Assembly (NCBI GenBank): GCA_965227445.1 | Contig: OZ245751.1 | Span: 4,960,001-5,024,000, forward strand | Direction of reading: 5' to 3' | DNA length: 64,000 bases | From: DT-110 sp030148525 | GTDB lineage: Bacteria; Bacteroidota; Bacteroidia; Chitinophagales; Saprospiraceae | Shown here: one piece after another, positions 34,080 to 43,244 of the stretch | How positions within the stretch are numbered: position 1 is the stretch's first letter | How the letters are laid out: every line of letters begins with the position of its first letter | The notes under the pieces: model-generated | The model's input: the letters and a program-made list of their open reading frames with translations, nothing else | Databases searched by the model: none | Told to the model about the DNA's origin: nothing | Position numbers and translations under genes: made by a program

Positions 34080-35246
34080 ATGGACTTATACAGTCGAAAA
34101 TCTCGCTGGAAGATCTACCTGGCTGCCGCCGGGGCAGTAATCGTTCTGGCATCCCTGATCTATACCAATTACCTGACCAGCCAGTTAGCTCAGGAAGAGC
34201 GGAATAAGGCCGAGATACTCGGTTTAGCACTTCGCAAAGTCAGTGAGCCCTTGTCCAAAGAATGCGAAAGCTGTCGTGATTATACCTTCCTGGGAAACAT
34301 CATCCAACGCAACCAGACCATCCCCGTTATGCTACTGACCGATGGGCGGATCAGTCAGGACGGTGTCGTCAACTTCACCAATACGGATATGGATTACCTG
34401 GAGAAGCAATTGGCTAAAATGGAGAGCGATGACATTCCGCCAATTGTCAATCCGGAACTGGGTACGACCATCCATTACCAGGAATCGACCATTCTGACCC
34501 AGCTGCGGTGGTATCCACTGATCCAGCTTTTCCTGATCGCTGCCTTTATCCTTTTTGGGTACCTCACCTTCTCTTCGGCCCGTCGGGCCGAACAGAACCG
34601 CGTCTGGGTAGGGATGGCCAAAGAAACCGCTCACCAGCTGGGGACGCCCATTTCCGGCATGGTGGCCTGGATCGAGCACTTGCGCTTACTCCGGGAGGAA
34701 GACAATGAAGTGCATGACATCCTGGATGAGTTGGGGAAAGACGTAAATCGCCTGGAACTGATCGCCGACCGATTCTCCAAGATCGGGTCTGCCCCTGAAC
34801 TCCACGCCACCAATATCTACGCCGAACTGGAAAAATGCCGCACCTATATGGAGCGGAGGGCTCCGCGTAAGGTGACCTTTACCTTCCCGGATCCCGCGCA
34901 CCAGTCACTGCAAGCCAAGATCAATCCTCACCTCTTTGAGTGGGTGATCGAAAACCTGTTGCGCAATGCCCTCGACGCCATGGGCCCCGAAGGCAAGATT
35001 GAGGCCGAAGTCTATGAAGAATCAGACTACGTGTGCATCGATGTGAGCGATACCGGCAAAGGCATTCCGGCTTCGCGCCAAAAAAGAGTATTTAACCCGG
35101 GTTACACGACTAAAAAACGAGGTTGGGGACTAGGCTTATCCCTGGCCAAACGCATTATCGAAGAGTATCACTCCGGCAAGATCTACGTGAAGCGTTCGGA
35201 GGAAGGAGTGGGTACCACCTTTACCATTAAGTTGCAGAAAGCTTAG
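34080..35246 (+). CDS. orphan sensor histidine kinase
   Basis: A 388-residue membrane kinase. Two hydrophobic segments (about 11-30 and 143-163) enclose a periplasmic sensor domain of about 110 residues containing CESC. The phosphoacceptor is H185 in AKETAHQLGTPISG, the H-box form typical of Bacteroidota. The ATPase domain has the N-box ENLLRNALDAMG, the G1 box DVSDTGKGIP, and GWGLGLSLAKRII. No response regulator is adjacent. mscL starts 40 bases downstream, so the two may share a transcript, which would suit an envelope or osmotic stress signal. Confidence 0.93.
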   Translation: MDLYSRKSRWKIYLAAAGAVIVLASLIYTNYLTSQLAQEERNKAEILGLALRKVSEPLSKECESCRDYTFLGNIIQRNQTIPVMLLTDGRISQDGVVNFTNTDMDYLEKQLAKMESDDIPPIVNPELGTTIHYQESTILTQLRWYPLIQLFLIAAFILFGYLTFSSARRAEQNRVWVGMAKETAHQLGTPISGMVAWIEHLRLLREEDNEVHDILDELGKDVNRLELIADRFSKIGSAPELHATNIYAELEKCRTYMERRAPRKVTFTFPDPAHQSLQAKINPHLFEWVIENLLRNALDAMGPEGKIEAEVYEESDYVCIDVSDTGKGIPASRQKRVFNPGYTTKKRGWGLGLSLAKRIIEEYHSGKIYVKRSEEGVGTTFTIKLQKA

Positions 35247-35286
35247 AAGCTGAGTACTCTATTTCCTAACGAAACGCCTTATAATC

Positions 35287-35712
35287 ATGTGGAAAGAATT
35301 TAGGGATTTTATTATGCGCGGCAACGTACTGGAGCTTGCCGTCGCGGTCATCATCGCGGGTGCATTTGGTGCCATTGTCAAATCATTCACCGCCGACCTT
35401 ATAATGCCTCCCATAGGTCTCGCACTCGGAAATGTGGATTTCACCGATCTGGCCATTACCCTGAAGCCAGCAGTTTTGAATGATGCGGGAGAAACTCTAG
35501 TCGAAGCCGTGCAAATTCGCTACGGCGCCTTTATCCAGACCGTATTGGACTTTCTGATCATTGCCTTCATCATCTTTATGCTGGTCCGCACCTACAATAG
35601 GATCAGGGACCAAAATAAAAAAGAGGAAGATGAAACACCGTCTCCTCCTCCGGGGCCTACCCAAGAGGAACTGCTGAGAGAGATACGGGATATACTAAAG
35701 GCACAGTCATAA
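35287..35712 (+). CDS. mscL: large-conductance mechanosensitive channel MscL
   Basis: A 141-residue inner-membrane channel that opens under hypo-osmotic stress to release solutes. The N-terminus MWKEFRDFIMRGNVLELAVAVIIAGAFG, with RGNVLELAVAVIIG-like TM1, is diagnostic. TM2 is near residues 78-100 (FLIIAFIIFMLVRTYN), and the cytoplasmic tail EELLREIRDIL forms the C-terminal helix bundle. Length is normal. It is downstream of the sensor kinase and ends at a strong terminator. Confidence 0.97.
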   Translation: MWKEFRDFIMRGNVLELAVAVIIAGAFGAIVKSFTADLIMPPIGLALGNVDFTDLAITLKPAVLNDAGETLVEAVQIRYGAFIQTVLDFLIIAFIIFMLVRTYNRIRDQNKKEEDETPSPPPGPTQEELLREIRDILKAQS

Positions 35713-35765
35713 AAAATGTAGGCCTGGTCTTTTGGCAAATGCCAAAAGACCAGGCCTACATTTTT
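35712..35765. terminator. perfect 26-base-arm terminator after mscL
   Basis: The arms begin AAAAATGTAGGCCTGGTCTT and continue to GGCA, then a two-base loop, then the exact complement ending TTTTT. It could work in both directions. It starts on the last base of the mscL stop codon. Confidence 0.85.
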
Positions 35766-35783
35766 GCCGAAAGGCAACAAAAA

Positions 35784-35813
35784 AAGGAAGCTGTCACGAA
35801 TGACAGCTTCCTT
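35784..35813 (-). terminator. terminator of the aconitase gene
   Basis: AAGGAAGCTGTCA pairs with TGACAGCTTCCTT across a CGAA loop. On the minus strand it is followed by a run of seven T, so it ends transcription from the aconitase gene. Confidence 0.85.
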
Positions 35814-35842
35814 ACCTTATTATCTCTTATTCAGACTTTGAA

Positions 35843-38122
35843 CTAGCCCTTCAGTTCTTCGCGAATTTTATTGAGGGCTGATCCGGCATTCACCCAGCCG
35901 ATTTGAGCCTTATTGTAAGTGTGTGCCACCTCAAACTCATCGCTAGAGCCATCAGAGTGCTTCAACACTACTTTCAGGTTCTTACCGGGAGCCATGCTAT
36001 CGAGACCTACAATGTCAACCAGGTCGTCCTGGCGGACTTTCTCGTAATCAGCTGTATTAACGAAGGTCAGCGCCAGCATACCCTGTTTTTTCAAGTTGGT
36101 CTCGTGAATCCGTGCAAAAGACTTCACGATGACTGCTTTCACTCCCAGGTGACGCGGCTCCATAGCAGCGTGCTCGCGAGAGGAACCCTCGCCGTAGTTC
36201 TCTTCACCAAATACAATAGTTCCGATACCCGCTTTTTTGTACTTACGGGCTGAAGTCGGCACCGGCAGGAATTCTGCATCTTCTTTGCTATCCGCGTAAT
36301 TGGCGACGTTGTTCATTTCGTCGTTGAAGTAGTTAATAGCACCGATGAAGCAGTTTTCGGAAATATTATCGAGGTGTCCGCGATACTTCAGCCACGGTCC
36401 GGCCATAGAAATGTGGTCAGTAGTACACTTACCTTTGGTCTTGATCAACAGGCGCATATTGGTCAGCTGATCCGTGGTGATAGGCTCGAAGGGCGTCAGC
36501 AATTGCAGGCGGTTCGATTCCGGATTCACATCGATGGATACACCACTTCCGTCCTCCATGGGGTCAATAAAGCCGGCATCCTCAACGGCAAAACCATTAC
36601 CAGGCAGCTCTACGCCTGTCGGTGGCTCGAGGCGCACCTCTTCGCCATCTTCGTTGGTAAGGGCATCCGTTAGCGGGTTAAAGCCCAGGTCACCGGCAAT
36701 AGCCATGGCTGTAACGATCTCAGGGGATGCTACAAACGAGCGGGTAGCTGAATTACCATCATTACGCTTGGAGAAATTCCGGTTAAAGGAAGTGATAATG
36801 GAATTGGCACGAGTGGGATCGTCCATATGGCGAGCCCACTGTCCGATACAGGGACCACAAGCGTTGGCCAGGACCACGCCGCCCATTTCTTCGAAGGACT
36901 TCAGCTGTCCATCGCGATCAACGGTAAAGCGAATAAGCTCTGATCCCGGAGTCACTGTGAACTCTGACTTCACTTTTAGTTTTTTGGCAACAGCCTGCTT
37001 AGCCAGGGATGCTGCCCGGTCGAGATCTTCGTAGGAAGAGTTGGTACAGGAACCGATCAGTCCGACCTCTAGTTTCTGTGGGTAGCCGTTTTCCTTGACT
37101 GCTTGTGCAAATTTTGAGATTGGCCACGCCAGGTCAGGTGTGTATGGACCGTTGATATGTGGCTCCAGAGTAGACAAATCGATCTCGATCACCTGATCGA
37201 AATATTGCTCGGGATTGGCGTATACTTCATCATCGGCCATCAGGTAATCCTTAACACCGTCGGCCAGTTCGGCAACTTCGGCCCGCTCGGTGGCGCGCAG
37301 GTAGCGGCTCATGGATTCGTCGTAGCCAAAGGTAGAGGTCGTGGCACCGATCTCAGCCCCCATATTACAGATAGTACCTTTACCAGTGCAGGACATGGAT
37401 TCGGCTCCTTCGCCGAAATATTCCACGATGGCACCGGTTCCGCCTTTCACGGTGAGGATACCTGCTACTTTGAGGATAACGTCTTTCGGGGATGTCCAGC
37501 CAGAAAGCTTGCCGGTGAGTTTCACACCGATCAATTTAGGCATTTTAAGCTCCCAGGGCATACCGGCCATCACGTCGACCGCATCCGCACCACCGACTCC
37601 GATGGCAACCATGCCGAGGCCACCGGCATTAGGCGTGTGGGAATCGGTACCGATCATCATGCCGCCGGGGAAAGCGTAGTTCTCAAGTACGATCTGGTGG
37701 ATAATTCCGGCACCGGGTTTCCAAAAACCGATGCCGTATTTGTTAGAGACAGAGGCGAGGAAGTCGTAAACCTCTTCATTAGCCTCGATCGCCTTTTCCA
37801 GGTCAGCCGCCGCGCCTACTTCGGCCTGGATCAGGTGATCGCAGTGAACGGTTGAAGGAACAGCCACATTGTCGCGGCCAGCCATCATAAATTGAAGCAA
37901 TGCCATTTGGGCCGTCGCATCCTGCATAGCGACCCGGTCGGGAGCAAAGAATACGTAATCTTTACCCCGATTATAATTTTGCAGCGGAGACTCCTGGTGC
38001 AAGTGCGAGTAGAGAATCTTTTCGGACAAGGTCAGGGCCCGACCGAGTTTGGCTTTCGCCTCATCCACTCTTTTTGGAAGCGACTCGTAGTGAGCCTTCA
38101 GCATATCGAGATCGAATGGCAT
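35843..38122 (-). CDS. aconitate hydratase (mitochondrial type)
   Basis: A 759-residue [4Fe-4S] enzyme of the citric acid cycle converting citrate to isocitrate. The cluster ligands are C359 (GSCTNSS), C422 and C425 (ACGPC), with spacing 63 and 3 as in the mitochondrial aconitase branch. The C-terminal swivel domain carries NYGEGSSREHAAMEPR. Length (about 750-780) also fits this branch rather than AcnA/IRP (about 890). It has its own terminator; about 550 bases of non-coding DNA separate it from the divergent GMC oxidoreductase gene. Confidence 0.97.
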   Translation of the reverse strand: MPFDLDMLKAHYESLPKRVDEAKAKLGRALTLSEKILYSHLHQESPLQNYNRGKDYVFFAPDRVAMQDATAQMALLQFMMAGRDNVAVPSTVHCDHLIQAEVGAAADLEKAIEANEEVYDFLASVSNKYGIGFWKPGAGIIHQIVLENYAFPGGMMIGTDSHTPNAGGLGMVAIGVGGADAVDVMAGMPWELKMPKLIGVKLTGKLSGWTSPKDVILKVAGILTVKGGTGAIVEYFGEGAESMSCTGKGTICNMGAEIGATTSTFGYDESMSRYLRATERAEVAELADGVKDYLMADDEVYANPEQYFDQVIEIDLSTLEPHINGPYTPDLAWPISKFAQAVKENGYPQKLEVGLIGSCTNSSYEDLDRAASLAKQAVAKKLKVKSEFTVTPGSELIRFTVDRDGQLKSFEEMGGVVLANACGPCIGQWARHMDDPTRANSIITSFNRNFSKRNDGNSATRSFVASPEIVTAMAIAGDLGFNPLTDALTNEDGEEVRLEPPTGVELPGNGFAVEDAGFIDPMEDGSGVSIDVNPESNRLQLLTPFEPITTDQLTNMRLLIKTKGKCTTDHISMAGPWLKYRGHLDNISENCFIGAINYFNDEMNNVANYADSKEDAEFLPVPTSARKYKKAGIGTIVFGEENYGEGSSREHAAMEPRHLGVKAVIVKSFARIHETNLKKQGMLALTFVNTADYEKVRQDDLVDIVGLDSMAPGKNLKVVLKHSDGSSDEFEVAHTYNKAQIGWVNAGSALNKIREELKG

Positions 38123-38670
38123 AGCTATGTACAGTTTTAATTTAGGAAACGGTTTTACCTGGGTTGTTCTAGGTGTTTATTCGCGCGAAACCCGTTTGAT
38201 GGCAGGCTTTCCACGAAGTGTAGCAAATGTACAATATTTGCATTTTGTTAAGAAGTCATCTCGAAAAATATCCTACGGCCTTCCCAATCCATTCAGGAAA
38301 GCTCTGGTAGTGACATAAACAGTTGACTTTTACCAAGAACTACCTATTGTATAGAGTTGATCAAGCATTGTTTTGTTCTTTCTCGCATCGGGGAATTTCC
38401 GGTCATCAACTATTCCTTCTGCCAGCGTCAAGCCGGATTTCAGTCCTGCTCCTGCCCTGAAACAAGCTGTTCCTTTCACCTTAAAGGCTCTTTTCCTTAT
38501 TTCTTTTGGCCCATACTTCGTTTGACAATACTATTATTTTAAATATCTTTCGAATCTAATCCTAACCTCCATTCAAACAATCCGATTTCCAACTACACCA
38601 TAGCCCTTCCTGGCGGACAGCCCGCCATGGCAATTAGATATGTCATCAACTAATCGAAAGATAAATACAA
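38123..38670. other. intergenic region between divergent genes
   Basis: 548 bases without a supported gene between aconitase (minus) and the GMC oxidoreductase (plus). A possible Bacteroidota promoter is noted at 38521. A short GGCGGAC/GCCCGCC dyad is seen near 38612-38628. Several open frames of about 60 codons have no coding character. Confidence 0.6.
38521..38550 (+). promoter_or_regulatory. possible Bacteroidota-type promoter
   Basis: TTTG at 38521 and TATCTTT at 38544 are 19 bases apart, close to the TTTG/TAnnTTTG consensus of the primary sigma factor in this phylum. It would drive the GMC oxidoreductase gene with a leader of about 115 bases. The last consensus base differs. Confidence 0.3.
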
Positions 38671-40398
38671 ATGTACTTTAACAACGACGGCAAACAAGAA
38701 GTCACCTACGACGCCATTGTCATTGGCTCGGGCATTAGTGGTGGCTGGGCAGCTAAGGAGCTGTGTGAGAAGGGCTTAAAAACCCTGGTACTCGAGCGGG
38801 GACGAGATGTAAAACACGTGCTCGATTACCCTACCGCGGCCAAGGACCCGTGGGACCTGAAATTGGGCGATCGCGTGCCTCAGGACGAGATCGAGAAGCA
38901 CTACGAAAAGCAAAGCAGGACCGGATATACCATCCGACAATCTACCAAGCACTTTTTCGTGAAGGACGACGAAAACCCCTACAGTGAGGTGCAGCGCTTC
39001 GATTGGATGCGTGGCTACCACAAAGGTGGCCGGTCGCTTACCTGGGGACGCCAATCCTATCGCCTTAGCGATATCGATTTTGAGGCTAACGCTAAGGAAG
39101 GTATTGCCGTCGACTGGCCCATCCGGTACGCAGATATTGCCCCCTGGTACGATTACGTAGAACGCTTCGCCGGCATTAGTGGCCAAAAAGAGGGCTTACC
39201 CCAACTTCCAGATGGTATTTTCCTTCCTCCCATGGAATTGAATTGTGTAGAGAAGGACGTACGGAAAGCCATTAAAAGCCATTTCCCGGAGCGTACGCTC
39301 ACCATCGGTCGCACAGCCCACCTTACCGAACCCAATCCCGAAATCCACGGCAATCGCGGTAAATGCCAATTCCGGAACCGCTGCATGCGGGGCTGCCCTT
39401 ACGGCGCCTATTTCAGCAGTCAGTCGGCTACATTACCCGCCGCTGAAGCTACCGGAAACATGACCCTGCGCCCCAACAGCATTGTACACTCTATCGTATA
39501 TGACCCCCAAAGCGGTAAGGCAAGTGGTGTGCGGATACTTGACTCCGAAACTAAAGAAACCCACGAATTCTTTGCCTCCATCGTTTTCTGTAATGCCTCA
39601 GCCCTCGGCAGCACCCAAATCCTGCTGAATTCCAAATCGGATGCCTTCCCTACCGGACTGGGTAACTCCAGTGGTGAGCTGGGACACAACCTCATGGACC
39701 ACCACTTCCGCACCGGAGCCAGTGCACGCTTCGATGGATACGACGACCAATATTATAAAGGCCGTCGTCCCAACGGTATCTATATCCCACGCTTCCGCAA
39801 TATTAGTGAGGAGACGCGGATGAAGGACTTTGTTCGCGGCTACGGATATCAGGGGGGTGCCAGCCGGGAAAGTTGGGGTCGTGGTGTTGCCGAACTGGAA
39901 ATGGGTATCGGTGCCGACCTGAAAGAAGCACTGATCCACCCCGGTGAATGGCGTATGGGGATCAATGGTTTTGGTGAGTGTTTACCCTATCACGAGAATA
40001 AAGTAACGCTCAACGAAGAATTACGCGATGCCTATGGTTTGCCTACCCTTACCATCGATTGTTCCTTCAAAGACAATGAAATGGCCATGCGTAAGGATAT
40101 GCGAAATGCAGCTGCTGAAATGCTGGAAGCGGCCGGTGGAAAGGATGTAAATACCTATGATAGTGGTTCCTGGCCAGGTTTGGGTATCCACGAAATGGGT
40201 ACTGCCCGCATGGGCCGCGACCCCAAAACGTCGGTACTAAACAAATGGAATGCCCTGCACGAAGTTCCTAATGTCTTCGTGACCGATGGCGCATGCATGA
40301 CTTCTTCCGCCTGCCAAAATCCATCGTTGACCTATATGGCCCTGACGGCCCGCGCAGCTAATTACGCTGTCGAACAACTCAAAAAACAAAATATCTGA
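38671..40398 (+). CDS. GMC-family FAD-dependent oxidoreductase, large subunit
   Basis: A 575-residue flavoprotein oxidising sugars or alcohols. The FAD-binding start is DAIVIGSGISGGWAAKEL with LVLERGRD. The segment GGRSLTWGRQSYRLSD is the GMC signature region. A Cys-rich stretch, CQFRNRCMRGCPYG, suggests an iron-sulfur or structural site, seen in gluconate and 2-keto sugar dehydrogenases. The C-terminal end has EMGTARMG and SACQNPSLTYMALTARAA. The following gene encodes its gluconate-2-dehydrogenase-subunit-3-like partner, eight bases downstream. The leading substrate guess is a glycoside 3-dehydrogenase. Confidence 0.92.
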   Translation: MYFNNDGKQEVTYDAIVIGSGISGGWAAKELCEKGLKTLVLERGRDVKHVLDYPTAAKDPWDLKLGDRVPQDEIEKHYEKQSRTGYTIRQSTKHFFVKDDENPYSEVQRFDWMRGYHKGGRSLTWGRQSYRLSDIDFEANAKEGIAVDWPIRYADIAPWYDYVERFAGISGQKEGLPQLPDGIFLPPMELNCVEKDVRKAIKSHFPERTLTIGRTAHLTEPNPEIHGNRGKCQFRNRCMRGCPYGAYFSSQSATLPAAEATGNMTLRPNSIVHSIVYDPQSGKASGVRILDSETKETHEFFASIVFCNASALGSTQILLNSKSDAFPTGLGNSSGELGHNLMDHHFRTGASARFDGYDDQYYKGRRPNGIYIPRFRNISEETRMKDFVRGYGYQGGASRESWGRGVAELEMGIGADLKEALIHPGEWRMGINGFGECLPYHENKVTLNEELRDAYGLPTLTIDCSFKDNEMAMRKDMRNAAAEMLEAAGGKDVNTYDSGSWPGLGIHEMGTARMGRDPKTSVLNKWNALHEVPNVFVTDGACMTSSACQNPSLTYMALTARAANYAVEQLKKQNI

Positions 40399-40405
40399 TT
40401 TAACT

Positions 40406-40981
40406 ATGAACCGTAGAGACGCCTTAAAATATACAGCGGTCAGCCTCGGATATGCACTGACGGCGACTACTGCTTCGGCCATCCTCGGCGGATGCCAGGC
40501 AGATACTTCCGCTGACTGGGTACCTAACACCCTCACCGAAGGACAAGCGAACGCCTTGTCAGCAATTAGCGACACCTTGCTCCCCGCTACCGAATCAAGC
40601 CCGGGCGCCAGTGATGTACACGTACACCGCTTTATCGACGAGCTATATACCAACTGGGCATCCGAAGAAACCCGTTCCAAATGGCTGGCTGATTTTGATG
40701 CCCTGCACGCCGAACTGGATAACACCCGCAATAACCCGGCCTTCGATAAATTGTCAGCGGAAGAGCAATTTGCTGCACTGAACGAGATGAATACGCGCGC
40801 GCTTTCTAAAGACGACCTGTCCGAAACAGAGCAGTTCTACCGTGGACTCAAGAGCACCATTATTGGAGCTTACTTTTCCAGTAAGGAAGTGGGTATGGAA
40901 GTCCTTGCCTACGATCCCATTCCCGGGGTTTACCAAGGATGCATTCCCTACGAGGATGTAGGAGCAGCCTGGAGTTTGTAG
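40406..40981 (+). CDS. gluconate 2-dehydrogenase subunit 3-like protein
   Basis: A 191-residue small subunit with a Tat-type leader and lipobox (MNRRDALKYTAV...SAILGGC), so exported folded and probably lipidated at about Cys32. The region LTEGQANALSAISDTLLPATESSPGASDV is typical of the family. It would export and assemble the flavoprotein encoded just upstream, which lacks its own leader. It is immediately followed by a palindromic repeat element beginning 15 bases after the stop. Confidence 0.9.
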   Translation: MNRRDALKYTAVSLGYALTATTASAILGGCQADTSADWVPNTLTEGQANALSAISDTLLPATESSPGASDVHVHRFIDELYTNWASEETRSKWLADFDALHAELDNTRNNPAFDKLSAEEQFAALNEMNTRALSKDDLSETEQFYRGLKSTIIGAYFSSKEVGMEVLAYDPIPGVYQGCIPYEDVGAAWSL

Positions 40982-40995
40982 AATCTGGGCACCTT

Positions 40996-41117
40996 ATACC
41001 GCTTCCGAAAAGTTTTGGGCTTCGCCCAACCTTTTCACGCGAGTATATCCTCGACTCGAAGTGGTTTTGCTACGCAGCACTTCGTGCTGGTGTCCCAGAC
41101 CACTTCGTGGTCGGTAT
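40996..41117. repeat. modular palindromic element, 122-bp form (reverse)
   Basis: Reads ATACCGCTTCCGAAAAG...CGTGGTCGGTAT, the reverse of the form at 43017. It carries all modules: the GAAGTGG/CCACTTC stem, an extra inner AGCACGAAGTGCT stem, the CGAG...CTCG stem and the GGGC/GCCC stem. It lies between the dehydrogenase small subunit and the isomerase gene, within a probable operon. Confidence 0.85.
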
Positions 41118-41163
41118 AGAAGAACCCCCGGAGGGCATGCTGCCTTCCGGCAAAAATATGCGT

Positions 41164-42036
41164 ATGTCTAAAAAAATGAATCGGCGCGATGCCCTGGCAG
41201 CAGCCGGACTGGTAACTGGTAGTCTTCTTCTTCCCGGTACGGGTCAGGCCAAAACACCACTACCTGAGGTTCCTTACAAACACTCGGTCTGCCGTTGGTG
41301 CTTCAGTTCAACTCCGCTGGAAAGCCTGGCCCGCAGCGTAAAAGCTCTGGGCATGCATTCTATTGAACTACTAAAACCCAATGAATGGGAGACGGTCTAC
41401 GAAATAGGACTGGAGTGTGCGGTAGCTACCGCCGACTTTATCAGTCTGACGCAGGGTTTCAATAATCCGGCCTATCACGAACGCTTACAAGGGTTATATC
41501 CCGAATTGATTCGCCAGGCTGCTGACCAGGGAATTCCCCAGGTCATTTGTTTTTCCGGTAACCGGGAAACCGGTATCAGCGAGAAGCAGGGAATCGAGAA
41601 CTGTGCCAAAGGATTAGCCCCCCTGGTGAAAGAAGCAGAGAAAAGAGGTGTCACCCTAATAATGGAATTACTAAATTCCAAGGTCGACCACAAAGGGTAC
41701 CAATGTGATCACACGCCCTGGGGGGTTGAATTAGTTGAAAAGATCGGTTCACCTCGCTTTAAATTATTGTATGATATTTATCATATGCAAATAATGGAAG
41801 GTGATGTGATTGCCACCATCCGCAAGTACAGTGATGCTATCGGGCACTACCATACAGCTGGCGTGCCCGGACGAAACGAAATCAATGATACCCAGGAATT
41901 ATATTATCCAGCCATTATGAAAGCAATCGCCGATACTGGTTTTGACGGGTACGTAGGTCAGGAATTTATACCCAGTGATCAGGAAAAAGCTATCCAAAAC
42001 CTGGCGGATGCCATTATCAGATGTTCACCAGCCTGA
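41164..42036 (+). CDS. exported hydroxypyruvate isomerase-like TIM-barrel protein
   Basis: A 290-residue protein of the Hyi branch of xylose-isomerase-like enzymes. Leader MSKKMNRRDALAAAGLV is Tat-like, so it is probably exported; starts at 41158 or 41176 are equally possible. The open frame extends back to 40939, but that part overlaps the previous gene and the palindromic repeat. Barrel motifs: GMHSIELLKPNEW, VTLIMELLNSKVDHKGYQCD (metal Glu), LLYDIYHMQIMEGD, GHYHTAGVPGRNEI and GYVGQEFIP. Such exported Hyi-like proteins often travel with GMC oxidoreductases in Bacteroidota; their substrate is unknown. Confidence 0.88.
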   Translation: MSKKMNRRDALAAAGLVTGSLLLPGTGQAKTPLPEVPYKHSVCRWCFSSTPLESLARSVKALGMHSIELLKPNEWETVYEIGLECAVATADFISLTQGFNNPAYHERLQGLYPELIRQAADQGIPQVICFSGNRETGISEKQGIENCAKGLAPLVKEAEKRGVTLIMELLNSKVDHKGYQCDHTPWGVELVEKIGSPRFKLLYDIYHMQIMEGDVIATIRKYSDAIGHYHTAGVPGRNEINDTQELYYPAIMKAIADTGFDGYVGQEFIPSDQEKAIQNLADAIIRCSPA

Positions 42037-42045
42037 TCCACAAAT

Positions 42046-42087
42046 AAAAAGCCGGGCCACGCTTGATGCGGGGTCCGGCTTTTTTTA
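42046..42087. terminator. bidirectional terminator
   Basis: AAAAAGCCGGGCC pairs with GGTCCGGCTTTTT with A-run and T-run at the two ends. It is shared by the isomerase gene and the convergent AT-hook gene. Confidence 0.85.
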
Positions 42088-42105
42088 TTGATTGGCATAA
42101 TTCTT

Positions 42106-42849
42106 TTATCCCGTGATCATGCCTTCGATCATAGAGCGTCCTTTGGCAGTCAGTGAATACTTAACGGTCACTCCTCGGCGAGGCTTTTGGTCAGCTGAGA
42201 ATAATTCAGAATTATTTTTTATCTGAGCCGCAATATTGGAGCGACGAATGGCATTACCAAAGGCTTTAGTGATCTCCTCAATCGTACCGGAGGAGAAACC
42301 TGTTTTGCCATAGGTAGCACGAGCGTAGTGAAAGGCGAGCAAAATGCGATTTAACTGGTTGCTCTTATTAAGGATATTCTTCTTGATCTTGCGGAAGTGA
42401 TCTCCTCCTTTAGCAACCTCGACGATGCGTTTTGGGTCGATCTCCTCCTCAATATCTTCCACTTCCTTCTTTACGGTCGCTTTGGTTTTGGTTGGCGCCT
42501 TTTTGGGTCCCGGTTTACGTCCGCGTTTACTTTTGGTCTTTGTTTTATTCGTTGATCCTTTGGGACGACCACGGCGACCACGGGTTGTGGCTTTTTTCTG
42601 TGGTGCAGCCGCTTCCTCTTCGGTGCTGGTTTGATCATCAAAAGAAGCTACGGCATCTTCTGTTGTTTCACTGGTTGGCGGTTGATAGGCAGGTTCACCT
42701 GGTTTTAATAAGCGGGTCCCGCTGCTGCTTTGTTCAATACTCCAGTTAATGAGTTCCCGCATTTTCTGGTCGATGAACAGGGGATCCGTAGATTCTAATT
42801 CGATCCCAAATTGTTCCGCAGAAAATTTAAATCGATACACTTGGCTCAT
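42106..42849 (-). CDS. AT-hook protein with C-terminal winged-helix-like domain
   Basis: A 247-residue protein in three parts. Residues 1-50 form a small folded region (YRFKFSAEQFGIEL). Residues about 70-130 are basic and disordered, with two AT-hook-like cores, GRRGRPKGSTNK and KRGRKPGPKK. Residues about 145-247 look like a helix-turn-helix unit (TGTIEE-like SSGTIEEITKAFGNAIRRSNI...YSLTAKGRSMIEGM). It probably binds AT-rich DNA as a chromatin-like or regulatory protein. I do not recognise a named family. Monocistronic, sharing a terminator with the convergent gene. Confidence 0.75.
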   Translation of the reverse strand: MSQVYRFKFSAEQFGIELESTDPLFIDQKMRELINWSIEQSSSGTRLLKPGEPAYQPPTSETTEDAVASFDDQTSTEEEAAAPQKKATTRGRRGRPKGSTNKTKTKSKRGRKPGPKKAPTKTKATVKKEVEDIEEEIDPKRIVEVAKGGDHFRKIKKNILNKSNQLNRILLAFHYARATYGKTGFSSGTIEEITKAFGNAIRRSNIAAQIKNNSELFSADQKPRRGVTVKYSLTAKGRSMIEGMITG

Positions 42850-43244
42850 ATCAGCAAGTTAATTTTACAAATTATTAAATGGCTTTTCGTTGAGGTTCAG
42901 GCGTTTACGACAAAAACGGGATATTATTACAAACAACTATTTTGGTCGAGTAGATCAACTCCCAATAGCCATTTTTTCAGATATAACGCAATTAATACTA
43001 TTAGGTTTCGACAATTATACCGACAACGAAGTGATTTTACTCCGCAGTACTTCGTGCTGGGAATCCGAATAACTTCGAGTCGAGTATATACTCGCGTGGA
43101 AAGTTTGGGCCTCGCCCAAACCTTTTCGGAAGCGGTATAACTGGAGAAGAGAACATTACGGGCAGGGTAATAGGAAATTTGGCTAACGATAGGTTTTATA
43201 CAAATAAATAAAGAAATAGGTATTTATTCAAATAAGCCAACCCT
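42850..43244. other. gene-free region with a palindromic element
   Basis: 395 bases upstream of the AT-hook gene and downstream of the GCS2-CBS gene. AT-rich, with the 122-bp modular palindrome at 43017-43138; nothing else recognised. Confidence 0.6.
43017..43138. repeat. modular palindromic element, 122-bp form
   Basis: ATACCGACAACGAAGTG at the left and TTTTCGGAAGCGGTAT at the right. It has the same module order as the element at 40996 read in reverse, with several substitutions in the stems. Confidence 0.85.

Noticed and set aside
40939..41163. Longer start for the Hyi-like isomerase
   Set aside because: It overlaps the preceding gene and runs through the palindromic element; a Tat-like leader starts at 41164.
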